From Tetradesmus obliquus (taxonomy: Eukaryota > Chlorophyta > Chlorophyceae > Sphaeropleales > Scenedesmaceae), in the NCBI GenBank assembly GCA_030272155.1, contig CP126201.1:4760501-4824500 (forward strand): a DNA stretch of 64,000 nt, read 5' to 3'. Both the position numbers and the translations under genes were made by a program. Position 1 is the first letter of the stretch. Each line of letters opens with the position of its first letter. The notes under the pieces were generated by a model. The model did no database searches, was not told where the DNA came from, and worked only from the letters and a program-made list of their open reading frames with translations. This document shows, piece by piece, positions 24,757 through 39,638 of the stretch.

Positions 24757-25513
24757 GCTGCTGTTGTTGCTGCACACTGCTGCCTGTTGTTCTGCAGCCG
24801 TGTCTCCTGTGCCTGTGTGCCAGGCTGTGCAGGCAGCGCCTGAAGGCTCCCTCAAGTGGTTCCGGCGCGAGCTGCCGTACAGCTGGGACATTCTAGTGGA
24901 GAACGTGACTGATCCTGGTGAGGCCGTGCAGCAGCAGCGGCTGCTGTGGTGCATGCACGTGCATTTCAACCACGTGCGTATATGCTGTATTTTGGGGAAA
25001 TCCTGGTGGAAGACGTGACTGATCCTGGTGAGGCCGTGCAGCAGCGGAGCGTGGCGCATACACATGCGTTCAGCACTGGTTGAGGTTCTGGCCAACAGCA
25101 TGCAGTAAGTAGGTCAGGCAGCAGTTTGTTGTGGGATGATGCATTTGATATCTTGAATGCTGCGGGGCCCATCGCGTGGGTAAGATTGCATGAAGCTGCT
25201 GCTGTGTGTCATAGTGGCACGTTTGCTGTGCTGTACGCAATGCACTTTTAACCTGGTATGCCTCAAGCGTGTTTGGCGGTGAATCCTTCTGCCTGAGCCC
25301 CTTCCTGGGCTTGTACACGTTGCCATGCTGCTGCGAGTCTCATTGACAGACCTGCTGTGTCATGCCGCCCCGCAGCGCATGTCATGTTTGCGCACCACCA
25401 CCTCACCCCCAGCATGGACAGGGACAGGGCAGGACCCATGCCTTTCAAACCCATCACCATACCAGCAGCAGCAACAGCAAAAGCTAAAGCAGAAGCTGCA
25501 TCTGATGTGGCTG

Positions 25514-25553
<40 letters not shown>

Positions 25554-27928
25554 GCCAGCATTTCTGCAGGCAGACACAGAGCCTGCAGGCGCTTTTGAGT
25601 ACAGCACACGTGAGCCTCAGCAGACTTGGCAAGCTTGTACTGATAACTGAACAGCTCCCAACGCTTCTTTTCTTGGTACCTGCTAATCAATCCACTGCAC
25701 TCCTGGGCAACGGCATGCTGCCACTCATTGCCAGCAGCAGCAGCAGCAGCTGCACCAGTGCATGCTAGCAGGATTTTGGGTAGCAGCTGCTTCTCATGTT
25801 GCTGCTTGAACAACTATGACCTCTTGTCATTGCACTTGCATTAAGTCACACTGTTTGACTTCCTCTTACCAACTGAGTCAGGTGTGTTAGACACCAATGG
25901 CTTTGTTGGGCAACCAAACCTGGGTGCCTTGTTGCTGCATCAGCAAGCAGCCTGTGTCCCTCCCTGTTAGTCTTCAGGTGCCACCAACACATGTCAACTC
26001 TTGCAACTGCCCCTGCCACCACCTGCTGCCCACCTTCCTACTGCCAATGCGCATGCCTGCAGCCATGGCCACTGCTGCGCGCATGGCATTCACACCTCCC
26101 TGCAGTATCACCTGCGAGTATGAGCCGGCGCCTGGCCTGGCCTGCCAGTCAGAGCTGCTGCTGGTGCCGCGCGGGCCTGGCAGGTCGCTCGCAATTACCA
26201 TGATTCAAATGACAAATCACAGCCGGGTGACAGCTGGCAGCGTGCTGCAGGCACTGCTCAGCAGGCCTGCGCAGGTGCCTGGCATGCTGAAGAGGTGAGG
26301 TGCAATATGCCATGATGCACCACATTTCAGCCGAGCAGCAGCTTGGGCAGGAAAAGTTGCAGCGATTGCACACGCTGCATGCGGCTCGAATGTGGCAGAA
26401 CATGCTCTGACACTGTGGTGTTGTCAGCAGATTTACACCTGCAGGTGTGGCTGCCGCTGAACTGCCCAAGCACTCCTGCTGCCCTGTGCTGCCTGCAGGC
26501 TGCTGGGCCAGCCGCTGTCGCAGGAACACCTGGCGGCCAACAAGCTGTTTGACATGGACAATGTGAGCTTGCAGCACCGCTTTGTGCAAAATGCTGCAGC
26601 ACAACCAACCACGTATGCACACAGTATTCACATGCAGACAACTCAGACAGCAGCAAACAAGCTGTTGGACATGGACAGCGTGAGCACACAGCGCCGCAGT
26701 GCATCTCTGCATGCAGCATGCTTGCAGTAGAGCATGTATCACGCTGCACTGGAGGTAGTACGGTTCTCAGAAGGCATGCAATCTGCCCAACATCCAGATG
26801 ATGTGTGCTGGTGCCGGTGCCTGTGCTAGAGGTCTGCCAGAGGGACAAAGCTGACAGACCAACACCGCAGCCTGTGCTGCTGTGAGCAGGGCCGCCGCCA
26901 GCACCCAGACGAAACTCGCCAGTGCCACCCTCTTGCTCCTGCTGCTGCTGCTGCTGCTGCTACTGCTGCCAGGTGTTCCTGAACATGCAGGACATGCTGT
27001 TATCACTCAAGGGCAGGGACTCGTGGGCGCAGGCCTACTACATGCCCACACCCTCCGACAGCGCCGTCATCACAGGTGATAGTTACGCGCAGCAAATACG
27101 TGCAGCCGTCACATTAAGTGCTGAGGGCAACAGGGGTGGGTCATGTTCTTTCAGCCGCTCCTTTGGGGTGCGGGGTCGATGGCGACGTTGCTATGGTAAC
27201 ATGATGATGATGAGGGGTGGGGCATCTGCCTCTGTCAAATGCTCGTGTCTCGTACCAGGGCATATGCATGTGCAGCGCCCGCCGTTGGAACCAGAACAGT
27301 GTAACACAGCACTCCGCCAGCAAAGCGTGCTCAGCTACCAGAGCACCTAACTTGTGCTGTGTACTGCCTTGTGCTTTTTTTTGCAGCGCGGCGCTGGATG
27401 GGCCAAGCCATGAAGCAGCCCCTCTGCCCCACTGACCCATCCTCTCCGGCAGCTGCAGACGTCATCTGCATGTCTCGCAAAGCAGCAGCAGCTCCCCCGC
27501 TGCCCCAGGCCATCCTCAACGACCGCTTCAGCCAGCACACAAAGCACTGCAAGATCTGCAGCCAGGCGCTGCAGCAGCTGAGCAAGAGGCTGGCAGCTGC
27601 ACGAGCAGCAGCAGTGGGCATGGCAGCAGCAGCAGCTGGCCTGGTTGGAGCGCTTGTGGTTGTGGTGCTGAGTGGGTTTGGAAAGCAGCTGCTGACCCAG
27701 CAGAGCAATGCAGGTCTAGTCTGGGGCAGTGCAACAGGTATCAACGCAGCAGCAGCAGCAGCAGCAGCAGGGATGTGGGGTTGGTGTGGTGTGGGCTTCC
27801 AGCTGGTGGCTGCTGCTGCTGTTCTGCTGGGTGCTGCTGCTGTGGCTGCTGCAGTGCTGGCAGGCAGGCTGCAGCAGAAGCAGCAGGAGTTCATGTACGT
27901 GGAGTTTGCACATGCTGACAATGACTAA
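23219..27928 (+). CDS. PAO: Pheophorbide a oxygenase-like Rieske monooxygenase
   Basis: Ten exons close to 640 aa: 23219-23718, 23991-24052, 24201-24244, 24398-24530, 24798-24917, 25376-25609, 26063-26183, 26499-26562, 26973-27075, 27387-27928. The family (PAO, TIC55, PTC52) uses a Rieske centre and mononuclear iron in plastid membranes. The Rieske ligands are in ENACPHR and LQCSYHGW. The iron site lies in ENVTDPAHVMFAHHH, followed by RDRAGPMPFKP. The C-terminus has HTKHCKICSQAL, the CxxC typical of PAO and relatives, then two hydrophobic segments near the end. The first 90 residues are Ser/Ala/Thr-rich, consistent with a plastid transit peptide. A polyGln insertion interrupts the catalytic domain near 25515-25550. 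PAO itself opens the pheophorbide ring in chlorophyll breakdown, but a TIC55 or PTC52 paralogue cannot be excluded. Confidence 0.88.
24985..25045 (+). repeat. Copy of Rieske-gene exon-5 tail
   Basis: The segment repeats the exon-5 end and its donor (VEDVTDP, then GTGAGGCCGTGCAGCAG), about 110 bases after the true junction at 24917. Confidence 0.85.
26653..26715 (+). repeat. Copy of Rieske-gene exon-8 tail
   Basis: The words ACAAGCTGTT-GACATGGACA and the donor GTGAGC recur about 118 bases after the true exon-8 end at 26562, with related flanking intron sequence. Confidence 0.85.
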
Positions 27929-28067
27929 GCTGAACACGGCTATGTGTTGCCATCAAAAACACGGGCATGCTTCAAAATTTGACAGTTGCGCCTTGGTGTC
28001 TCTTTATACGTTGCGTCTTGTTGCTCTGGCCGACACCAGCTGGCAGTTTGCTATATAGTAATATGGT

Positions 28068-28072
28068 TACAA
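28068..28072 (-). promoter_or_regulatory. Poly(A) signal TGTAA of the MINDY gene
   Basis: On the minus strand TGTAA lies 82 bases after the stop at 28155. It falls in the short spacer shared with the convergent Rieske oxygenase gene. Confidence 0.5.
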
Positions 28073-28154
28073 AGTGGCCTGATGCAACTGTGCAACCGCA
28101 TACTCGACAGCTCCGCAGCCAGCCTGACTCAGGCGGTGATGATCACACCACGCT

Positions 28155-30563
28155 TCACAGGATCGGGTCAGAGCCGTGCCACGCCACCGCCACATCCCGC
28201 CACTTCGTCTCCACCACACACTCCAGCGGCGGGATGGGCCGCCCCTGCCAGCAGCCCCGCTCATCAGCCACGCCAGCCATCCTACTGCTCCACCCGACAC
28301 CGCCAGGCGCCGGCAGCAGCTCTAATCTTATCGGCTCCTCCTGCCTGGCCATGCCATCGTAGTACTCCAAAACCAATGCAGAGCCAGGTGCCGGCTGCAA
28401 GCTGCTGCTAAGGCCAATGTAGCCTTTGCTGCCTGCGGCATGGTGCTGCTGCTGCTGCGGTGCTGCCAGTGCCAGGGTGCTGAAGTGTGACTCGCTGCAC
28501 ACCACCCATACTGGGAAGCGGGGGCTCTTCAGGTTCTGGCCCACCTGCGGCAGCGAGGTGCAGCAGTAGCGACAGCAGACATCTGAGCTAGCTGCATCAG
28601 CAATTCAGCATGCAAAGGGGCTGATGCGATGCTCAACTTACATCGGGAAACCCCTGCATGGTTGTTCCTGTGCAACTGCGTCTGTAGGAGCGTTTTGTCA
28701 GCGTCTGGAAACTGCGAAATGACAGCGCAACTTTACATCAAACAAGTCAAGCCAAGCAGTGGCTGAACCTCCTCAATCCGCTGCTCACCTCAACGTATCT
28801 GTACCACTCAAAGAGCGTCAGCAAGCCCACTCGGGCCTGGCTGGTCACGCCCATCAGCACATGGCCGCCCTCCGCGGCTGCACCTGCCTGCTGCTGGTCG
28901 TCACCGGCTGCTGCTCCAGTGCTAGCGCTGCTGTCGTCTGCACCAAACTCGCGGCGCCCGTCAAATACATTGGAGCACGCTGCGCCTGCAGTTTGCAGCA
29001 GCGCATGGTAGGCAGTCAACGATGTGATTACACCTCAGGCATCAATCTGTACTCGCTGCTGCTGGTGCGGCCACGGGGCCGATACAACCCAAGGACATAT
29101 GTGTAACTTTCAACACTCCATTCACAACCCCGTCTATTGACATGTTTATTTTTAGTGTGCTGTGCTGCAGCGCACACAATGCCGGCCCGCCGCACCTGTG
29201 AGCATCAGGTTGACCAGCTCCATGCTGCAGTAGCCCAGCCCATCCACCAGCGGCAGCCCAGCCTCATCCATGTCGGCAGCCACGCAGCTGCAGCCGCGCG
29301 TCAGCAGCAGCGAGTACAGCAGCAGCAGCAGGCCCCAGCCCTTGCGCTGGCACCACTGCGGTAGCGCCGCCCTCACCAGCACCTGTGGTGTGAGGGCAAC
29401 ACAGCGCATGCCAGACAGTATTAGCAACAGTGGCAGTGGAACCTCGCTGTCACACGCGCACAATAGGTGAAAGTCTGATAAAGCAATGGAGGCAGATGTT
29501 TGTTTCATGCGTTTGGCCTTCCCAACAAGCAAGGTCACAGGCACCACGGATTTTATGTCTGGCAGCTGCCTGTGTGCTCACCTCTAGCTGCTGCCGGGTG
29601 TCAGCTGCTGCCACTTGCGCCATGCGCGCCGCCTGCGCAGCGTCACACATGCCACGTGCAGCAGCGCTGCTGGTTGCCAGGGGCAGCATCACCACCTTGG
29701 CGGCGCTGCTGCTGCTGCTGCTGCGCGCAGCCCACAGCAAAGTGGTCAGGCTTGAAGCTAGCGCCTCCTGCAGCTGCTCAGGCCGCAGCAGTAACCCCCA
29801 CAAGCCCTGCATTGCAAGTGTAGCCCATTGCTGTTGGCTGCATGTATAGAGAGCATGCAGTGTTCCTAGCGGAGTGCATCAGGAACAATGGCCAGTGCAA
29901 TGCACCAGCGTCATGCTGTATTCTTGGCATGAAGGTCATTGGTCTGCGAGCTGGGATCATCTGGTTGCAATCCCAGTACAGTGTCTGGGTGTCCCCACAG
30001 CATCTGCACACCCGCAGCGCTTGTGTAAAGTGAGCACGCTGTTGCCACAGCTGCTGGCGCTGCTGGCAGCAGCCTATGTGCAGCGTCACACACCTGCTCC
30101 ATAAGTGTGGCGATGAGGTGTGCCTGCACTGCAGCCAGCACTCCACACGGCCCGCCTGCAGACAGCAGCAACGGATCAGCATGCACCATGCCTGGTAGAT
30201 ACAGTACACATGTGCTTGGTGATCTCCTGCTCACAGCCTGTGCAGCGCACATGCAGCGACTACAGTACAAGTGGATACAAGCTGTGGAGCTAATTGCTGC
30301 GTAAATTCAAGTCATCAAGCATGGTCGGCGTCAGCATTGCACATCTCTGCTGGCTATCTCACCTGCAAGCTGCACCAGCCCCCACTCCAGCCCTGGTGTG
30401 TCGCAGAACACCAGCCCCTGCTGCCATGCCGCGTCGGGCTTGGCAACCTCATCACCCCACAGCACCTTGCTGAGCTGGCGCTGCTGATCTGGCAGCAGCT
30501 GCTGCAGACCAGCCAGGCTGCTGCTGCTGCCACTGCCACCTGAAAAGCGACTGTTGCTAGTAG

Positions 30564-30604
<41 letters not shown>

Positions 30605-31520
30605 AACAGATTGCTGGGAAAGGGGGCGCTGGAGCTGCTGCCGATGGCTGCAGGGGCGCTGGGCACATCCGCTTCCTCATCGTCAAGATCTTCCAGCACA
30701 AGCTCCTTCTGCAGGCCAGCAGCGGTGTTTGTTGTAGAGGCCCTTACACATGCAACTATCAATAAGTTGTACTAGGCTGCTTCGCAGCTCCTGTGCGATG
30801 AACATTATGGCCGGCGCATTGAAGCATCTGCGCTTGCTGTCATTTCACCTCGTTGCGCTGGACACGAGCTTCCCTGCTGGTGATTTGAGCACCCAATGAG
30901 ACCAAGGCATATCGTGTCATTCTCTTCAACAGCGCCTGTGCTCACCTGCAGCTGCTGCTCCAGTGCAGCGCTGGGCCTGATGCGGCTGCTCAGGGCGGCA
31001 GGCCCCACAGTGGCAGCAATGCTGCTGGCTGCTGCCACAGCAGACGACTTCAGCGGCCCAAGCCCAGCCAGCCGAGCGCCTTGCAGCCGCTGCTGCTGCT
31101 GCTCATAGTCTGCAAGCCCAGGTTCTACGACTTGCGCAAAGGCTGCTGCAGGTGGCAGCGGCTTCTGAACTGCAGGCGCTTGCTGTGGCATTGACGCTGC
31201 TGCGCTCCTACTATGATGACCGCTGCTGCTGCTGATGCTAGAGTGCTGCTGGTGCTGGCTCAGCGCCGTTTCCGGCAGTGCAGAGGTGCCTGCCAGCCAG
31301 CTGCTGTCTGGTACTGCAGCTGCTGGCGTTGCCGTGCCTGGCTGGCTGATGGGTGCTGCACCGCCTGACATGGCTTGCCTGACGCAGCTGCTCCCTGCTG
31401 CTGTTGCTGAACCTGCCACCACACTGCAGCTCCCGGGGACCCTTGAGGCTGGCGGCTTGATCACTGCAGCAGTATGTGGTGCAGCTGCTGCGCTTTGGAG
31501 GCGGCTGTTGCCCAGAGTGG

Positions 31521-31551
<31 letters not shown>

Positions 31552-32304
31552 TAAACTGCCTGACCCTTCTGTTTGCGCATGGTTGGGCTGCATATCACAC
31601 CCACCACTGCTGCAGCTGCTGTTTGTACTGTGCAAGTCGCCCCTGCTCCTGCAATCACTGCGGTCTGTGTTGCTGTCAGGTGCCTGACATGGCGGTTGTG
31701 CTACACGTGTACAGCTGCTGCTGGTGCTGCATGCTCTGCTCTGAAGTTGATGCTGCACCCACAGCTCCAGTGTGCTGGTGGTGCTGCCTGGCCTGTTCTC
31801 TGTTGATGCCTCCAGGCCCAGCAACTGTTGCAACACACTGCGCTTGTTGATGCTGTGCTGTAGCTGCGGCTGTTCGTATTGTGCAAGCATACGTAACACG
31901 AAGGAAAGCAAACAGCCGGCACGTCATCAATCACATATTTTGTATTACCATAGTGCAGAACACAGGCTTGGTGGCGCATTGCACTGCAGGCGGGTGCAGC
32001 TGGTTGAATTCGGCAATGGCAGGACAGCTGCAGTACAGCAGCATCATGGTCACCTGGTCCGACTTGAAGGCTTCTAAAGTTGCTGTGTACTTCTTCTTTG
32101 TTAAGTGCTCTCGTATCAAGGCCTGTAGGGATAAGGAGAAGAGGCCTGGGTCAAGCACCTAGGCAGCGCTGAGCAACTGCTGCTGCTGACTGTGATGCAT
32201 ACAGCAGAACTCAAGCGCACGGAACAGCTTGTTGCAGCCTCTCTCACTTCTGTGATAACATCTACACTGTGAACGTTGCTTTCTGCCATCGCATTCGTTG
32301 ACAT
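28155..32304 (-). CDS. LisH-MINDY (MINDY-3/4, FAM188 type) deubiquitinase
   Basis: Nine exons close to 814 aa: 32304-32248, 32122-32054, 31857-30946, 30708-30363, 30155-30094, 29806-29582, 29382-29196, 28985-28789, 28544-28155. MINDY-family cysteine proteases cleave K48-linked ubiquitin chains. The N-terminus carries a LisH-like helix pair (ALIREHLTKKKYTATLEAF). A Ser/Ala/Gln-rich linker of about 300 residues, all in exon 3, follows. The catalytic domain contains GGPCGVLAAVQ with the catalytic Cys, YSLLLTRG, YCSMELVNLMLTG, NVFDGR, FPVWVVCSESHF with the catalytic-type His, LEYYDGMARQEEPIRL and the closing WHGSDPIL, all characteristic of MINDY-3 and MINDY-4. Long Ser and Gln tracts enlarge the protein compared with animal homologues. 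It is probably nuclear or cytosolic. Confidence 0.93.
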
Positions 32305-32752
32305 GGATGCAAACAGCGAAGTCGAACAGCCTTGACACCTGTCGCGCTCACGAGGCTATCTGCTCCCTGTCCATAAGTTCAACGAGAACAACCATGTTAC
32401 AAAACATGCTCGTAAGGAAAGATGATGCTGTAGGTGGTGTCCTTCAGCGTCAGAGCAGAGCACAGCGAGAAGGTCAACTCCACTTGAATCAATCAGTCCA
32501 GGCAATGAATGCCTGGCATGCATCAAGATTAGTTCGCACAACACTTCACCAGATGTTGCACCCACGCGCACCACCATGGTACATGCAAGCATACTACCCC
32601 TGGAGCCGGCAAAACGCACGGGTCCCACCTGATTCAAACCCTAACTCCAGGCTGCCATGCAGTCAACACGGGTACAGCCCTGCACCACACATCCCCCCTT
32701 GCTATGCCTGTTCTAGATCCACCTGCTGATTCTCATCTGCACTTTCGACTCT

Positions 32753-36615
<3,863 letters not shown>

Positions 36616-37984
36616 GTATCGCTACGTGTGTAAATATTAATACGTAAGAACTATATTGAAGTGTTCTTTCGGTATATGGCAGCGTCGATGCGGTGCCTGC
36701 GAAGAACGTACGTGAGGACAAGCAGAAGCCTCGGACTGAAGTAGGATCAAGCAGCACCTGCCCTTGAGATCGATGATACGTCGCTGACTGACCAGCTACA
36801 GTGGTCCTGTATTGGTGGACGCGTTGTTTACGCGCAGCGTGGGTGTTATGTTAGGATGACGCGTATGCTGCACTGCCACCTGCCACCTGAGGTGGCACCA
36901 GTTCTTTGCTCAAAAGGGTTGTAAGAACAGGGCCGTAAGCACATGTATGAATAATTTCAACCAGTTTCGGCCTCTAACACAGACGTTGTGCTCTGGCACG
37001 GTGCATCTGTACAAGTACTTGCTAGCTCCCACAACAACAGGCCAGCCTGCACTGGAGCCCAGCTATGTTAAGCACGACCTGCTGTTTAAAAATTAAACGA
37101 ACTTTTGCAGCCAGCACGTGCCAGGCTGGACTGCTCTGCCTCTGGCCCACAAGTTGACACTTGTAGTGCCGCAGCCGCTGTATCGACATGCCACAGCTGT
37201 ACAGCTGCACGATCGCTGGCTGCAGGCACGCACATGTTGGCCTACCAGAACTTGTCGTGCTTGCTTGATTGCAAGATGGGACATGGGCAAATTTTGACCA
37301 GCATCCGTGCCCCATCATGGGGCCATGGCATGCCATGGGGCCATGCGCATGGCCTAGACAAAAATCATACTTTGGTGAAAGGTACAGTACACCTACACAC
37401 AATGCTAAGCAGGCTCAAACTGCTTGCACATACAGCCATAAATGGTACTGCTACAGAGTAATGCGCATCATGGTCAAGCAATGCATACCACGGCTGCACT
37501 CACAGATGCTTCAAGCCTTACAAAGTTGCAGCACATGGCATCAGCTGCTGGCCAGCGCCGCTTGGCGCAACACGTCTTGTTTGATAGCCATTGCAAGAAC
37601 ACCACACAAAGAGCGGGCAGAGCAGGCCGGCAGTCCTGGCACTGCCATACATCTGTGACAGGCAAAACATGCAACAGTGCTAAGCAGGAGCTGCTGCTTG
37701 AGCAAGCCGAACCCCCTGCCATGTGAATGATGCACAAACCATGTGTAAAATGCACACAGAGCCGCACAGTCCTATGCTTGCTTCACACACAGGGCCACCA
37801 CCTGCTGCAATGAGCTGCAGCAACGATATGAGTCCTGTCTGATACGTGGGGCTGGCGACAAGTTGTCGCCGACAACATGCTTTGGGCCCATGGGATGTCT
37901 CAACTATGCCGTGGCGCCGTGTGTCCACAAGCATGACAGCAGCACCTTGCTGCTTCAGGTTGGCGCTGACGCTGACGTATATGA

Positions 37985-38032
<48 letters not shown>

Positions 38033-38436
38033 TGCTGGTGGTGGTGATGTTGCTTGTGGCCGCGGTAGTAATGCTGGTGACGTCCCTCATGCCATGGCAG
38101 CGCTGCTGCAATCAGGTGGCAGTGGTGGCGCTGTTGATGGTCTGTTTGAGGCCATTGTGCTGGATGCTGCCACCAGCTCTGCTGCTGCTGCAGCTGCTTC
38201 TGAAGCCTCACAGGCTTTCACAGTGCTGCTGCAGCAGAGTGGTGCAGCTGTTGTTGCGATGCGTGCTGTGAGGCGCGCATGCGTCTTGGCGCAGCCTTTT
38301 TATGCATCTGAGCATCCATGGCATTGTATGCTGCATGCGGCTGGCACCAGGGGCACCTCTGGCCTGCAGTGCCAGCACAGCTGGAGGAGAGGACAGTGAC
38401 ATGGCGTGTCAAATATGCTGCTGCTGCTGCTGCTGC
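36616..38436. other. Intergenic region and BORCS8-like 3' UTR
   Basis: A minus-strand TGTAA at 37522-37518 may end the BORCS8-like transcript, giving a 3' UTR of about 900 bases. A 16-base perfect palindrome, CCATGGCATGCCATGG, lies at 37323-37338. A (CTG)n tract near 37985-38030 creates an Ala-rich frame on the plus strand that I do not accept as a gene. Confidence 0.35.
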
Positions 38437-39531
38437 TCATGAGCTTTGCCACAGCTTTGCAAAGTTGCTGCTTGGCGCTGCCTGCCCTGCTGCTGCAGGC
38501 TGCTGCAGCTGCTGCTGCTGCTGCAGCTGCTGTGCCAGATTGTCGAGTGCCTGCATGCTGCTTGCCAGGCTAGCCAGGTCTTGCTGCGTGGCTGGGCTGG
38601 TCACACTCATCACTCCCTCCTGAGCATCTTGCAGCTGCTCTAGCACCGCCTGAAAAGAGTGACAGGAAAGGTTCAGAAGGAGTGAGAGGGCACCGAGAGT
38701 AGGATAATGTGCTGGTCATCCAGCGAAAACAGAAGTACAACGGGAGTTGGGTCAAAGCTGGTGTGAGTCAGCACCTGCTGCGTAATGCAGCTGCTGCACA
38801 CCATGCCAAGCACAACCACACCTGCAGTTCGACTGCTGCTGCTTCAAGTGCAGTGTGAGTCTCCAGCAGGATTGGCACTGACTTCTGCACATGCCTCTGC
38901 AGCAGCAGCAGCAACACCACCAGCAGCAGCAGAGACGCATTGCAAGCGGAAAAGGCAGCAGGTTACAAACAGTGCTTGTTTTCTATTTGCAGTGCTATGT
39001 TGTTTTCTGACACTTTGCACACAACGTGCAGAGATGACAGTCGCCAAGCAGGGGCGTGTCTAGCTAGGTGCACAACATTGTAAGGCACCAACTTGCCATG
39101 GCATGCACTGATGGCATGCAAATGCGGCATTTTGAATGCATATGTGCTACCTGGCTGTTGCAGCTAGCAATCAAAACAAGGCACACAAACAAGAGACCAG
39201 CGTGGTCGTGCTGGGGACTGCACACTGCTGCATACGCTGTGCACTGCTGCGTATGCTGTGTATTGCTGCCAGGTGCGCACCAGCACGTGCATCAGGCCTC
39301 TTGTCGGCTCCTTTGTGAGATCATTGATGATGATTGCTGCTCCGTTGCTCAGTTTGCTGGCTGCAAGCAGATGTATCAGGGAGAAGCAGAAAAGGGCAGC
39401 AAGTGTGGCAACAGTGTAGCTGTCACTGGCTGGTCTCCTGAGCATGATGCGGATGCTAGCGACCGGGTCAACTACATACCCGCCGTCTTTGTAGCTGCTT
39501 CAACAGGCGACTGCTTAGAGAACAAGTCCAT
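38437..39531 (-). CDS. BORCS8/MEF2BNB-like small coiled-coil protein
   Basis: Four exons with consensus junctions close to 139 aa: 39531-39480, 39360-39281, 38896-38822, 38649-38437. BORCS8 is a subunit of the BORC complex that couples lysosomes to Arl8 and kinesin; the human protein is 119 aa. The resemblance is the central segment LTKEPTRGLMHVL, then RHVQKSVPILLETHTALE, which matches the BORCS8 pattern NEPSLALYRLQEHVRRSLPxL in spacing and key residues, followed by a helical region. The protein is predicted to be almost all alpha-helix, with a Gln-rich end. The assignment rests on this one region and is moderately sure; another BORC/BLOC-type subunit is possible. Exon 4 begins after CTTTTCAG; exon 3 follows a (CTG)n acceptor tract. 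Confidence 0.72.
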
Positions 39532-39638
39532 GTCCGTCGTCTGTGCGCTCAGCCGTGTCGGATCTTTCGTTGCTGCTGCTGCTTACACTGTGTTAATCCC
39601 GCTCTTCGCACGATTTGTTATGTGGAGATGTGATCAGT

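Noticed and set aside
37863-38399. 178-codon plus-strand frame with an Ala run
   Set aside because: The run comes from a (CTG)n tract and the frame lies in the likely 3' UTR of the BORCS8-like gene. No splice sites or motifs support it.
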